From an uncultured Hyphomonadaceae bacterium (lineage in GTDB: Bacteria > Pseudomonadota > Alphaproteobacteria > Caulobacterales > Hyphomonadaceae), in NCBI GenBank assembly GCA_913057945.1, contig CAJXOF010000001.1, positions 248,001 through 312,000 on the forward strand: a stretch of 64,000 nucleotides of DNA, in the 5' to 3' direction. The notes under the pieces are model-generated. The model did no database searches and was not told where the DNA came from. It saw only the letters and a list, made by a program, of their open reading frames with translations. Positions 1 to 9,205 of the stretch are shown one piece after another. The translations under genes were made by a program, and so were the position numbers. The stretch's first letter is position 1, and the number at the start of each line of letters is the position of its first letter.

Positions 1-1631
1 GCCGCCATTTCGGAATCTGGCTCACCGCGCGACTGAACTGAAACGGCAAACGCGTTGAAGCTGTCATAAAGCTCGCCGAATTCATCTTTTCGCTGGTGAG
101 AGATCAGAAAGTCTACATCGCCGCCTGCAGCATCCCTCAGCGCCACTTTCAATCGGCGAAGCGGCAGGAGAAGGGTCCGGGTCGCGATGTAGCTTAGGCA
201 GCCCACCATGGCGACTACAAGGACGGCCAGAATTATCAGCATGTTGCGCATATAGCCCGCAGCAGAGCGCAACTCATTTTTCGGCATGCCAACTTCCACG
301 ACGCCAAAGTTCAGACCGGAATAAGTAATGGGGTGCGTGAAACGGAATGTCTCCACCCCGTCCATACCTTTCACCGTACTCACTCTGACACCGCTGTCGC
401 CGGTCAACCTTCCCTGATCCTTGAGTTCCTTGTTGATCGTCCCCACCAGGGAGAGATCGGACGCCGCACGGATCACGCCCTGACGATCGACCACGGTCAT
501 GTCCGTGACATTGGGATCTGAGGAGGCCGAATTGATGAAAGCCTGGACGTTTAGCCAATCCTGCTCTTCCTCCGGCAAGGGGGAATTCTCCACTGCATTA
601 AGAGCGTTATTTGTTGCCACAAAGGAAGCAATTGACGATCCTGACGTGATCGCGAGCCGTTCCATCGTCTTGTCCTGATGACCCACGACAAATGAGCCTG
701 CTGCGAACAGGCATACAATCGAGATCGCGCATGCCGACAGTGTCAGGCGCAATTGCAATGAAAGCCGTCTGCGCCGCCCGTCCGCATATACCGCGTCGTA
801 GTTTTCTCTTTCCCGCTTCAGCGCTTCAAGCAGGGTTCCCCCGCTCGAGAAACGTCGCTCCGGTTTCTTGTCGAGCAGTTTCTTGACGATGAACTCCAGT
901 CCGCGCGGGCAGGCCGGATCAGTGTTGATGGGCGAAGGCTCGTGTTGCGTGATCTGCACCGCGAGCGTGGCAATGCTGTTCCCGTTGAATGCTGGTCGTC
1001 CGGTGAGCAGCTCGTAGAGGACCGCGCCGACCGAAAACAGGTCGGACCGGCCATCTATTTCACGGCTCAAAGCCTGCTCCGGGCTCATGTAACGGGGCGT
1101 TCCGAGAACCTGCCCCATCTGGGTCATCATCAGACCTTCTTTCTGGGCTTCTGCGCCACCTTCAGCCACGCGGGCAATTCCGAAGTCCAGAATCTTGATC
1201 GAACGGCCATCCTGTCCGAGTATGATGTTTGACGGCTTGATGTCGCGGTGAACGATGCCCATCGCATGAGCGTAATTCAGCGCATCCGCCAGTTGCTGGC
1301 CAATGCCGAGAACAGTTCCGATGCCGAACTGCCCACGCGCCAGCAAAGCATTGTCGAGAGATTCCCCGGCGAGGAGCTCCATGGCGATATAGGGATATCC
1401 CGAAGCGTCGCCGACATCATAGATGGTCACAATGTTAGGGTGCGAGAGAGCGCCCGCAGCACGCGCTTCGCGAATGAAGCGACTGGCATATTCCGGATTC
1501 TCGCAATACTCCTGCTTGAGAACCTTGATAGCCAGCACACGGTCGATCTTGGGGTCATACGCACGATACACTTCGGCCATCGCACCTTGTCCGATGCGTG
1601 CCTCAATTTCATATCGACCGACGCGTTTCAT
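1..1631 (-). CDS. Membrane serine/threonine protein kinase with periplasmic sensor and HAMP (partial, runs off left edge)
   Basis: This is a Hanks-type Ser/Thr kinase joined to a two-transmembrane sensor. The kinase domain fills about residues 5-265: glycine loop GQGAMAEVY (14-22), ATP lysine K36, catalytic loop HRDIKPSN near residue 125, a DFG motif, then GTPRYMSPEQ. A hydrophobic segment near 297-315, about 145 periplasmic residues and a second segment near 462-481 follow. A HAMP-like stretch comes next and the gene leaves the window at about residue 543. I chose the ATG after AAGGTGA; another in-frame ATG lies 33 bases upstream at 1664. It follows the LysM lipoprotein gene in one operon. 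Having the kinase at the N-terminus and the sensor plus HAMP behind it suggests that an envelope signal controls the kinase or a further C-terminal output domain that is not visible. The kinase call is certain; the signal is unknown. Confidence 0.9.
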   Translation of the reverse strand, partial: MKRVGRYEIEARIGQGAMAEVYRAYDPKIDRVLAIKVLKQEYCENPEYASRFIREARAAGALSHPNIVTIYDVGDASGYPYIAMELLAGESLDNALLARGQFGIGTVLGIGQQLADALNYAHAMGIVHRDIKPSNIILGQDGRSIKILDFGIARVAEGGAEAQKEGLMMTQMGQVLGTPRYMSPEQALSREIDGRSDLFSVGAVLYELLTGRPAFNGNSIATLAVQITQHEPSPINTDPACPRGLEFIVKKLLDKKPERRFSSGGTLLEALKRERENYDAVYADGRRRRLSLQLRLTLSACAISIVCLFAAGSFVVGHQDKTMERLAITSGSSIASFVATNNALNAVENSPLPEEEQDWLNVQAFINSASSDPNVTDMTVVDRQGVIRAASDLSLVGTINKELKDQGRLTGDSGVRVSTVKGMDGVETFRFTHPITYSGLNFGVVEVGMPKNELRSAAGYMRNMLIILAVLVVAMVGCLSYIATRTLLLPLRRLKVALRDAAGGDVDFLISHQRKDEFGELYDSFNAFAVSVQSRGEPDSEMA

Positions 1632-1685
1632 GTGTTCACCTTGGTTACTCGGACGTTGCGCCATCTGTTGCTTCGCCCGACGAAA

Positions 1686-2420
1686 TTATCTTGATTTGAT
1701 AAGCGCTGCCTGGATGCGCTCAACCTTTGCCAAATCAGCAGCGATGTTTGGGTTGTTGCTGTCGAGGGTCAGGGCTCGCCGGAGCAAGGTCATTGCATTC
1801 TCGGCCTCGCCTGCGTTCAACTCTTCCAGGGCTTCCAGCCGTAAAGCATTCGCGGCCGCCGCATCTTCTGTGGATACGATTCTCGCCGCAAAGGGAGGCT
1901 TCGGGACCTCTACTGTCTCCACCGGCGCTTCTGGTCGTTCGACGGAACGATCCGGCAGCTTCAGAACTTGCCCCACCATCAACCGGTTTGGCGCCTCAAG
2001 ATTATTGTAACGGGAGAAAGCATAGAAAAACAAAGGGTCCCCAAGGAATCTGCCCGCGAGTGACGAGGTCGTTTCGCCTTCCTTGACCGTGTACGTCTGG
2101 TGGCTTTCGCCCAGTAATTCGTCAGGATCTTTCTGGATTTGGTCTCGCAGCTTCAGGGCGATCGTGTTCTGTGGCTTCTCGGCAAGTATGGCTTCCAGTT
2201 CGACCATGGCAGGTGCCTGCTTGCCTTCGCCGAGCAATTGAATAGCCCGCTGCGCACGTTCTCGTGTCGTAGGCGGCGCTGTCTCCTGCACCTCGCCAGG
2301 CTCAAGCGTCTCCTCAACCGGCTGCGTTGTTTCTACCGGTTCCGTTCCTTCAGGTGTGTGCGTGCACGCTGTGGTCATCAGCATGGCTGCCAGCGCCGTG
2401 GTCGCGATCAATCTCATCAT
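1686..2420 (-). CDS. LysM-domain lipoprotein with TPR-like ends
   Basis: The product is 244 residues. Its N-terminus is a lipoprotein signal with lipobox TTAC (Cys19), so it should be anchored in a membrane and face the periplasm. A Pro/Glu/Thr-rich linker follows. Residues about 65-100 and 205-240 look like helical repeat pairs (alanine- and leucine-rich, as in TPR motifs), and a LysM domain lies between them at about 108-155, beginning YTVKEGETTSSL. LysM domains usually bind peptidoglycan. The start ATG overlaps the stop of the upstream EAL gene by four bases (ATGA), and the kinase gene follows, so the three are probably translated together. A cell-wall sensing role for the kinase is inference from this arrangement. 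Confidence 0.8.
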   Translation of the reverse strand: MMRLIATTALAAMLMTTACTHTPEGTEPVETTQPVEETLEPGEVQETAPPTTRERAQRAIQLLGEGKQAPAMVELEAILAEKPQNTIALKLRDQIQKDPDELLGESHQTYTVKEGETTSSLAGRFLGDPLFFYAFSRYNNLEAPNRLMVGQVLKLPDRSVERPEAPVETVEVPKPPFAARIVSTEDAAAANALRLEALEELNAGEAENAMTLLRRALTLDSNNPNIAADLAKVERIQAALIKSR

Positions 2421-4009
2421 GAATAACGCCTCTTCAATTCATTGCTCATGGCGGCGGCAGGCGAACAGACTTCTGCCAACCAATCTGAGTTCGACGTCAG
2501 CTCCGTAAAGGAGACAGGATCCATTGGCTTGGCGAAATAGTACCCCTGGAAGCTGGTGCAGCCCATGCGCGCCAGCGCGTCGACTTCTTCGCGACGCTCG
2601 ACGCCTTCCGCAATGGCTGAAATGCCAAGGCCGGACGCAAGTTCAAGCAACGCCTTGCAGATGGCCCGGCTCGCGTTGCTCTGATCAACAAATGAGACAA
2701 ATTCCCGGTCGATCTTCAGCTTGCTGAAGGGAAGGTTTTTCAGGTAGCTAAGACTCGAATAGCCGCTTCCGAAATCATCAATAGCGAGGCTGAATCCCGC
2801 TTCCCGCAAACTGCTGAACAATTCCAATGTGAGCGCCGAATCTTCCATGGCGGCGGTTTCGGTCAATTCGAGCTCGATACTGGATGGCGACAGGCCGTGA
2901 TTGTACACAGTGCGCCCGATCATGTTCTTCAAATCTGGGTTCTGCAGCTGGCGTGCCGACAGGTTGATCGCCATCTTGAAGTCCGGACTTCCTGCGCCGC
3001 GCCATTCACGCAGCTGTCGGCAAGCGGTGTTGAGCACCCATATACCGACATCCTGCATCAGGCCGGACTCTTCCAGTATCGGAATGAACTCACCGGGCGA
3101 TATCGCGCCCAGCTCCGGGTGGCTCCAGCGCAACAAGGCTTCGGCGCCTGTGACCCGCATTTCAGATGTGTCGATGAAAGGCTGATAATGGAGTGCCAGT
3201 TCACCATTGCCGATAGCGCGGTGCAGGTCCTGCTCCAGCGCAAAACGGCGGCGAAGGTCTGTCCTTGATCCTTCCGAGACAGGGTCGAGAACGCCCCCTC
3301 TCACCCCTGGCTTGGCCAAGGAGGCGAGCGCACGGCTGATCAATTCGGCTGGAGGCTCTGCTTGCTGGCTCGTCGCCGCCGAACCGACTTCCAGTTCTGG
3401 CTCAATGGTAAAGGCATCTCCGCGGATCTGCTGTGTAAGCGCATAGCTAAGGGCCTGAAGCTCTGCTTTTGCTGCGTGCAGGTCGCCGGGGCCGCCAAAC
3501 CAGATCGCAAAACAATTGCGTTCCACACGCGCGAGGCGTCTCGTTTTCCCAAGCGCATTCTGTAGCCGTTCATGGAATGCACTCAGCACCCGGTCCGCTA
3601 CGGCCACGTCGATGGCAGCCATGCGGTCGTAATTTGAAATGCGGATAATTCCGAGAAGTGTCGGAGGGAGCGCAGGGGTCAGTTCCTCAGCCAGAATCGA
3701 CAGAAGCGTTTCCTGGCCCGAAAATCCCGTAAGCAAAGTCTGGCCAGCCGCTTTTGGTTCCGCACCTGTTTTTGCTGCAGTCGAAGCGAAGAACTTGTTA
3801 GCCAAGTACGCCGACTTGTCCCTGAAGAGGAAAATCGCCAACCCTACACAGGCGGCCGCGAGTACATAGCAGGTCGGAAGATACACAACTGATGGCACGA
3901 AGGCGATTATCAGCGCTAGCGGGACAAAGCCGAGCGTGAACAGAGCGCAGAACCACAAGGCGTCGGCCTTCTGGGACCCGTCAGAAGTCCAGCTTATAAA
4001 CCTCTTCAT
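2417..4009 (-). CDS. Membrane EAL-domain protein with degenerate GGDEF domain
   Basis: Two hydrophobic segments lie within about the first 65 residues. A GGDEF-fold domain of about 150 residues follows, in which the signature is replaced by ERNCF, so diguanylate cyclase activity is unlikely. A full EAL domain comes last (GAEALLRW near residue 290, DDFGSGYSSL near 406). EAL domains hydrolyse cyclic di-GMP, and the metal-binding E and DD motifs are present, so this is probably a phosphodiesterase whose GGDEF domain has a regulatory role. I start it at the ATG beginning MKRFISW. A GTG 27 bases upstream is in frame, but neither has a good ribosome-binding site. It is first in an operon with the LysM lipoprotein and the Ser/Thr kinase. 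Confidence 0.87.
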   Translation of the reverse strand: MKRFISWTSDGSQKADALWFCALFTLGFVPLALIIAFVPSVVYLPTCYVLAAACVGLAIFLFRDKSAYLANKFFASTAAKTGAEPKAAGQTLLTGFSGQETLLSILAEELTPALPPTLLGIIRISNYDRMAAIDVAVADRVLSAFHERLQNALGKTRRLARVERNCFAIWFGGPGDLHAAKAELQALSYALTQQIRGDAFTIEPELEVGSAATSQQAEPPAELISRALASLAKPGVRGGVLDPVSEGSRTDLRRRFALEQDLHRAIGNGELALHYQPFIDTSEMRVTGAEALLRWSHPELGAISPGEFIPILEESGLMQDVGIWVLNTACRQLREWRGAGSPDFKMAINLSARQLQNPDLKNMIGRTVYNHGLSPSSIELELTETAAMEDSALTLELFSSLREAGFSLAIDDFGSGYSSLSYLKNLPFSKLKIDREFVSFVDQSNASRAICKALLELASGLGISAIAEGVERREEVDALARMGCTSFQGYYFAKPMDPVSFTELTSNSDWLAEVCSPAAAMSNELKRRYS

Positions 4010-4290
4010 TACCACGCCACACTGATCCTGAATCACCAGAATACAACTAGGCTAGAACCCTCAAATATAACTTAATATTTGCGGAAAAGACTGAGACCTC
4101 ATTTTAAGATTTACTTGATACGATGGTCATTCACGTCCTTAACCATGTACAGAAGAACGGCAGTGTTAGTACCGGGACCACTTCCGGAAATTTCTTCGGT
4201 TGGACCGCCGCCTTCCTGTTCCGCTTAGGGACAAATGAGACAATGTCGCTTCATGGAAATAAAAACCCCCTCCTCCTCCGACTGCGGCTG

Positions 4291-4554
4291 TCACCCCCCA
4301 CTCATCGGCGGAATGAAGGCGACCTCACTGTCGCTGGTAATCCAGATTTCACTCCCGGCAGGGCAAAGCTCCTGATCCACACAAATGCGATTCTGCGGTT
4401 CTGCGAGAATCGCCGCCAGGTCGGGACGTGTCTCGCAGATCCGCTCAACAAATTTCGCCTCAGGCTCTGCCCCATCGAAGTCTGGCATAGGCCATTCGTT
4501 GGCACCCGCCAGATCCGACAGCTTTCCGAAAAACAGGATTTTTCCTTTCGCCAC
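4291..4554 (-). CDS. moaD: Molybdopterin synthase small subunit MoaD
   Basis: An 87-residue ubiquitin-fold protein that starts with the MoaD-like pattern KILFFGKLSDLAG and ends in Gly-Gly. That C-terminus becomes the thiocarboxylate that carries sulfur to the molybdopterin precursor, working with MoaE in the cytoplasm. Length and both ends fit the family. It begins two bases after the moaA stop, so the two are translationally coupled. It is the last gene of the moaE-moaB-moaC-moaA-moaD run. About 280 bases without a gene separate it from the EAL gene downstream. Confidence 0.9.
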   Translation of the reverse strand: MAKGKILFFGKLSDLAGANEWPMPDFDGAEPEAKFVERICETRPDLAAILAEPQNRICVDQELCPAGSEIWITSDSEVAFIPPMSGG

Positions 4555-4556
4555 GC

Positions 4557-5615
4557 CTAGCCTCCCGTGACTGACATAGTGCGTTGAGTGGCGGGCTGGT
4601 CTATGCGCTCTGCATCAAAATCATGACGTTCGGGCTTTTGGCGTAAGGCCTGATCCAATATGTCGTTGAACACTGCTCCATCTCGCCCCACACGCAGGGC
4701 GTCGCGAAGGTCCACCCCCGCCTCATAGCCAAGGCAAGTATACAACATGCCCGTGCAGGTAACGCGCACACGATTGCACGTCCCGCAGAAATTATGGCTG
4801 AGCGGAGAAATGAACCCCAGCCGACCGCCCGTTTCGGCAATTCTTACGTACCGCGAAGGCCCACCAGTCGAATAGGCCAGCGGCTCCAGGCTCCAGCGTT
4901 CAGCCAACCGCTCGCGTACCGTACCGAGCGACAAGTAGTGGTCTTCACGAGAGGCTACACCTTCCCCTAATGGCATGGTCTCGATCAGGGAAATATCAAA
5001 AGCCTGACGATGCGCCCATTCGACTATCTCGGGAATTTCGTGTTCGTTGATATTGCGCAAGGCAACGGTGTTGATCTTGATCTTCAATCCGACATCACGG
5101 GCCTTCGCGATCCCCCGCATGACTGTCTCGAACTGGTCTTTCCGGGTGACCCTTTGAAACATCTCCGGCGACAGCGTATCCAGAGATACGTTGATCCGTT
5201 CGATGCCCAGTCGTTTTAAATCCCCCGCATAGTGTTCGAGGCGCGTCCCGTTCGTGGTCAGGGAAATCTCTTTCAGACCGGTCACGCCGAGTCTGTGCGA
5301 AAGATGTTCCAGCAATTGCATGACATCCCGGCGCACAAGGGGCTCACCACCCGTGATCCTCAGTTTCGTGATGCCACGCGCGATGAACCCATCAACCAGC
5401 CTGACCAGTTCCTCGAAACTGAGAATGTCCGTTTTAGGCAGAAACTGCATACGCTCCGGCATGCAATAGGTGCATCGCAAGTCACACCGATCCGTGACCG
5501 ACAGCCGAAGATAGCTGACCCGCCGCCCTGCCCCATCGACGAGCGTAGAACTCGGTGGCTCTTGGCCTGATGCCTCGACCTCCGCCTCACCGGGCCCGAT
5601 AAGACGAACCTTCAA
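4557..5615 (-). CDS. moaA: GTP 3',8-cyclase MoaA (radical SAM)
   Basis: MoaA works with MoaC to turn GTP into cyclic pyranopterin monophosphate, the first step of molybdenum cofactor synthesis. The radical-SAM cluster motif is C44-x3-C48-x2-C51 (CDLRCTYC). The second cluster motif appears near the C-terminus as [11 protein letters not shown] followed by a further Cys. The protein is 352 residues and ends in the Gly-Gly seen in active MoaA. The start appears to be TTG, overlapping the moaC stop as TTGA; the conserved region begins around residue 30, so a slightly later start cannot be excluded. It sits inside a tight moa operon. Confidence 0.95.
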   Translation of the reverse strand: MKVRLIGPGEAEVEASGQEPPSSTLVDGAGRRVSYLRLSVTDRCDLRCTYCMPERMQFLPKTDILSFEELVRLVDGFIARGITKLRITGGEPLVRRDVMQLLEHLSHRLGVTGLKEISLTTNGTRLEHYAGDLKRLGIERINVSLDTLSPEMFQRVTRKDQFETVMRGIAKARDVGLKIKINTVALRNINEHEIPEIVEWAHRQAFDISLIETMPLGEGVASREDHYLSLGTVRERLAERWSLEPLAYSTGGPSRYVRIAETGGRLGFISPLSHNFCGTCNRVRVTCTGMLYTCLGYEAGVDLRDALRVGRDGAVFNDILDQALRQKPERHDFDAERIDQPATQRTMSVTGG

Positions 5616-6106
5616 GCCGAATCCTCAGCCGGCGACGCGGAGTAATCACCCGAAACGCCTCCGGATTTGCTCAGTAGTCGAATAGAAAAAATCTCCATAT
5701 CCTTCTGTACGGCTTTTAGCATGTCGTAGAGCGTGAGGCAGGCAACACTTACCGCCGTCAATGCTTCCATCTCCACGCCGGTCTGGCCAGAGGTGCGAAC
5801 CTCTGCTGCCACTCGGAGGCCATCTTCACAGGGCGTGATATCGACATTCACCCGTGACAAGGGAAGCGGGTGACAGAGCGGGATCAACTCGGCGGTTCGT
5901 TTCGCAGCCATGATACCCGCCAGAATGCTGGTCGTGATCGCATCCCCTTTTTTTGACGACCCACCTAATGCGAGCCTTCGCGTCTCGGCGGCCATGCGAA
6001 CGACACCTTCAGCAGTCGCGGTACGTGCGCTGACGTCTTTCCCGGAAACGTCGACCATCTGAGGCCGCCCGTCGGAATCAAGATGTGTCAGTCCATCTTC
6101 GCTCAT
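5612..6106 (-). CDS. moaC: Cyclic pyranopterin monophosphate synthase MoaC
   Basis: MoaC converts the product of MoaA to cyclic pyranopterin monophosphate. The 164-residue protein matches the family in length and motifs: opening [26 protein letters not shown] near residue 54, LIPLCHPL around 75-82, and the helix [15 protein letters not shown] near 137-151. It lies four bases from moaB and overlaps the moaA start by four bases. Only the last few residues (after SGGVSGDY) are not family-typical. Confidence 0.95.
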   Translation of the reverse strand: MSEDGLTHLDSDGRPQMVDVSGKDVSARTATAEGVVRMAAETRRLALGGSSKKGDAITTSILAGIMAAKRTAELIPLCHPLPLSRVNVDITPCEDGLRVAAEVRTSGQTGVEMEALTAVSVACLTLYDMLKAVQKDMEIFSIRLLSKSGGVSGDYSASPAEDSA

Positions 6107-6110
6107 GACC

Positions 6111-6662
6111 TCATCTCTCTTTCAGCCGAGGCATCAGCTCGACCATGTTGCAAGGCGCGTGGCGGCTATCCAATTGCCAACGGATCACCTTGTCCCAGCC
6201 ATCCCGGCAAGCGCCATTCGACCCGGGCAAGCAAAAAATGAACGTCCCATTCGACACGCCGGCGCAGGCGCGAGACTGTAACGTGGAAAGGCCGACACTT
6301 TGGTAGCTCACCATGTGCCAGACAACGGCAAAGCCTTCGATATGCTTTTCGAACAAGGGCATCAGCGCTTCCGGCGTGACGTCCCGGCCCGTTAACCCGG
6401 TTCCTCCCGTCGAGATCACGACATCAACATCCGGCGCGTCGATCCACGCCTGGACAGTGGCAGCAATAACTTCCTTGTCGTCCGTGACCAATGTCCGCGC
6501 CGCCAATATATGGCCTGCCTCTTCGACGCGCGCTGCGAGAATAGCGCCTGACGTATCAGACGATTCATTGCGCGAATCCGAAACGGTCAACAGGGCGATG
6601 CGAACGGGCTTGAAGTCGCGCTCCATCACCATTTTGCCCCCAGGGGCTGGCAGTTCCGGCAT
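6111..6662 (-). CDS. moaB: Molybdenum cofactor biosynthesis protein MoaB (molybdopterin adenylyltransferase family)
   Basis: A MoaB/Mog-family protein of 183 residues that probably adenylylates molybdopterin before metal insertion by MoeA. Visible motifs are ALLTVSDSR near the N-terminus, [17 protein letters not shown] around residue 85-100, and [22 protein letters not shown] near the C-terminus. I place the start at the ATG for MPELPAPGG, three bases after the moaE stop and preceded by AGAGTGA. The open frame extends further upstream, but that extension overlaps moaE and has no family similarity. Confidence 0.9.
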   Translation of the reverse strand: MPELPAPGGKMVMERDFKPVRIALLTVSDSRNESSDTSGAILAARVEEAGHILAARTLVTDDKEVIAATVQAWIDAPDVDVVISTGGTGLTGRDVTPEALMPLFEKHIEGFAVVWHMVSYQSVGLSTLQSRACAGVSNGTFIFCLPGSNGACRDGWDKVIRWQLDSRHAPCNMVELMPRLKER

Positions 6663-6667
6663 ATCAG

Positions 6668-7126
6668 TCACTCTGGATAACTTTCCTTGTTCCATGCGGC
6701 TGCGGCCGCATGATCGCTCGATCTGGGCTCGATCCAGGTCTCTCCGTCGGGACCGATCTGCTTTTTCCAAAAAGGAGCGCTTGTCTTCAGATAATCCATA
6801 AGAAAATCGACCGCTTCGAAGGCGGGTTTCCTGTGTTTTGCCAGAACCGCGACCAGTACAATCGCTTCTGAGGGCAATATTCGACCAACACGATGAATTA
6901 TCAGGCAGTCTAGCACTTCGAACCGGTCCCGAGCCACTTGTTCGAACCGTGCGATCTCCGCTTCAGTCATGGCAGGATAATGCTGAAGTTCGAGCGCCGT
7001 GACCTTCCCAGCCTCGCCTCGAACATACCCTTCGAAGCTGGCCAACGCCCCATAATCCAGCGAGCTTGGGCGAAATGCCTGAAGTTCGGACTCTATGTCC
7101 AACGGAGCGCTTTGAATACGGATCAC
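6668..7126 (-). CDS. moaE: Molybdopterin synthase catalytic subunit MoaE
   Basis: MoaE joins with MoaD to insert the dithiolene sulfurs into precursor Z. Family motifs are in order: SFEGYVRG near residue 30, LELQHYPAM near 45, HRVGRILPSEAIVLVAV around 77-93, and DYLKTSAPFWKKQ around 110-122 carrying the catalytic lysines. The start is GTG, preceded by GAGGAATTCCAGC, a good ribosome-binding site. This is the first gene of the minus-strand moa operon, divergent from the TSUP permease gene with a 94-base shared promoter region. Confidence 0.94.
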   Translation of the reverse strand: MIRIQSAPLDIESELQAFRPSSLDYGALASFEGYVRGEAGKVTALELQHYPAMTEAEIARFEQVARDRFEVLDCLIIHRVGRILPSEAIVLVAVLAKHRKPAFEAVDFLMDYLKTSAPFWKKQIGPDGETWIEPRSSDHAAAAAWNKESYPE

Positions 7127-7220
7127 GCTGGAATTCCTCGAACAACCCTGACAACCCGGACAACCTAGCGCGGTATGGTCGCATGTTTACATCCCTTTTT
7201 TCAGGAGGCACCAAGACACA

Positions 7221-7976
7221 ATGATCTGGCTTACGCTCGGCTTTGCGCTTGTGGCACTTCTCTATTCGAGCGTCGGGTTCGGCGGCGGCTCGACTTATAC
7301 AGCCCTGCTGGTGCTCTCGGGCGTGCCCGTGATGCTGGTGCCGATTGTCTCTCTCTGCTGCAACATTCTTGTATCGACCTTGGGGACGGCGAAATGCTGG
7401 AAGGCTGGCCTGTATCCAAACTCCCGCGTCCTGCCGATCCTGGCCATATCGGTGCCGGCAGCCTTCCTTGGAGGGCTAACGCCCATCCCCGAACGCACAC
7501 TCGTTCTGCTGCTGGGCGGCGCATTGCTCGCAGCAGGCATCCAACTGGCATGGACAAGTTTCATGCGCACGTCCTCTGAGACATTGAGCGCGTCGCGCCT
7601 GCCAAAATTCGCAGCCCCTTTAATAGGCGCAGGGATTGGCTACGTGTCAGGCTTGGTCGGGATTGGCGGCGGCATCTTTCTGGCGCCGATCCTCCATCTC
7701 GTCAGATGGGGCCCTCCGCGAACCATCGCCGCTCTGTCCAGCGCCTATATCGCGGCCAACTCTGTTGCGGCTCTGGTCGGAAAGTCACTGTCCCTGCCGA
7801 CTGGCAACGTGACGATTGATCTTTGGGAATTTTGGCCCCTCCTCTTCGCCGTCGCCCTTGGCAGTTGGCTGGGGCACAAACTCCTTCTCGGCATGTTCCC
7901 TGAGCGTTGGGTGAAAGCGATCACTGCGCTGCTTGTGCTGGTCGTGGCCTTCCGCCTCCTGACCAGTCATGTATAG
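7221..7976 (+). CDS. TSUP (TauE/SafE) family membrane permease
   Basis: A 251-residue polytopic membrane protein with about seven to eight hydrophobic segments and the TSUP signature SVGFGGGS near residue 17, repeated in degenerate form as GLVGIGGGIF near 145. TSUP proteins export or import small anions such as sulfite, sulfonates or organosulfur compounds. It has a strong AGGAGG site and lies nine bases before moeA, so the two are co-transcribed. A link with the sulfur or oxyanion chemistry of molybdopterin synthesis is suggested only by this position; the substrate cannot be read from sequence. Confidence 0.85.
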   Translation: MIWLTLGFALVALLYSSVGFGGGSTYTALLVLSGVPVMLVPIVSLCCNILVSTLGTAKCWKAGLYPNSRVLPILAISVPAAFLGGLTPIPERTLVLLLGGALLAAGIQLAWTSFMRTSSETLSASRLPKFAAPLIGAGIGYVSGLVGIGGGIFLAPILHLVRWGPPRTIAALSSAYIAANSVAALVGKSLSLPTGNVTIDLWEFWPLLFAVALGSWLGHKLLLGMFPERWVKAITALLVLVVAFRLLTSHV

Positions 7977-7985
7977 ACCGATCCC

Positions 7986-9176
7986 ATGATCACCAGACAG
8001 GAAGCCTTGGCGCATATCGGCAGTGTGCCAGCCATCGGGGAAACGGAAACGCTTCCGCTGGAGGCGTGTGTTGGGCGAATATTGGCTGATGATGTGGCGG
8101 CGAGATTGACCCATCCGCCCGCAGCCATGTCTGCAATGGATGGCTACGCCGTGCCATTCACAGAAACACTCAGTGATGGGCCTCTGGAATTGATTGGAGA
8201 GGCCGCCGCAGGCACGCCCTTTGATGGTATTGTCGCTCCCGGCCAGTGTGTGCGGGTCTTCACCGGCTCGGTCATCCCGCGCGGATGTGATCACGTCATC
8301 ATTCAGGAAGATGTCCGGCGGCAAGACAACAGGATCTGGACCGAAATGCCCCAGGCATCGCCGCGCAACATCCGGCAAGCAGGGATCGATTTTCGCGAAG
8401 GGCAAGTGCTTCTTGAAGCAGGTACTCGGATCCGGCCAGTTCACCTCTCCATTTGTGCGGCTGGCAACCATGCTTCCATGATTGTGCATCGTCGCCCACG
8501 CGTTGCATTACTGACCAATGGCGACGAATTGAAACCACCCGGCTCCGACCTGCAACCTGGACAGATCATATCCTCCAACGAATATGCCCTGATGGCGCTG
8601 CTCCGTGACTGGGGAGCAGAGGTCATCAATCTCGGCACAGCAAGGGATGACCCATCCGATATCCGACGCCGTGTAGAAGACGCGGGCAACTCGGACGTCT
8701 TTGTCCCAATCGGGGGCGCGTCCGTGGGCGATCATGACCACATGAAGGATGTTTTCGGGCGTCTCGGCTTCGACCCCGTCTTCACCAAGATCGCCATCAA
8801 GCCCGGAAAGCCGACCTGGCATTCCAGACGAGGTCATCAATACGTTCTGGGACTACCGGGGAACCCGGCCTCGGCCCTTGTTTGCGCTCATCTCTTTTTG
8901 AGGCCCTTGATGAATGCGCTTCAAGGCCAGCCAGCCAACGCCCAATGGATGCAGGCGCCTCTCGCGGCGCCCTTACCAGCTAACGGAGCGCGAGAAGCAT
9001 TCCAGAGAGGTACGCTGGCCCGCGCCGAGAATGATGCCCCGAGCATCACGCCCGCCAGCAACCAGGACAGCTCCCTCCTCACGCCCTTTGTCAACGCAAA
9101 CTTCCTGATTCACCGCCCATCTCACGCGCCGGCCCTGACGGCCGGGGATATGGTGGAAGGCGTCCGGCTCGACTGA
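7986..9176 (+). CDS. moeA: Molybdopterin molybdenumtransferase MoeA
   Basis: MoeA inserts molybdate into adenylylated molybdopterin. The 396-residue protein shows AMSAMDGYAV near residue 42, VFTGSVIPRGCDHVIIQED around 90-108, a GGASVGDHD loop near 243, and the LPGNPASALV motif near 294. The last hundred residues form the usual small C-terminal domain. It follows the TSUP gene closely on the same strand and faces mobA, whose 3' end lies 29 bases away. Confidence 0.95.
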   Translation: MITRQEALAHIGSVPAIGETETLPLEACVGRILADDVAARLTHPPAAMSAMDGYAVPFTETLSDGPLELIGEAAAGTPFDGIVAPGQCVRVFTGSVIPRGCDHVIIQEDVRRQDNRIWTEMPQASPRNIRQAGIDFREGQVLLEAGTRIRPVHLSICAAGNHASMIVHRRPRVALLTNGDELKPPGSDLQPGQIISSNEYALMALLRDWGAEVINLGTARDDPSDIRRRVEDAGNSDVFVPIGGASVGDHDHMKDVFGRLGFDPVFTKIAIKPGKPTWHSRRGHQYVLGLPGNPASALVCAHLFLRPLMNALQGQPANAQWMQAPLAAPLPANGAREAFQRGTLARAENDAPSITPASNQDSSLLTPFVNANFLIHRPSHAPALTAGDMVEGVRLD

Positions 9177-9205
9177 CTGATTGATCAAACCGGCCCGAGG
9201 GATAG

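Noticed and set aside
7785..8489. 234-codon open frame on the minus strand across the TSUP and moeA genes
   Set aside because: It is antisense to two well-supported genes, has no domain and no ribosome-binding site; it follows from GC-rich codon bias.
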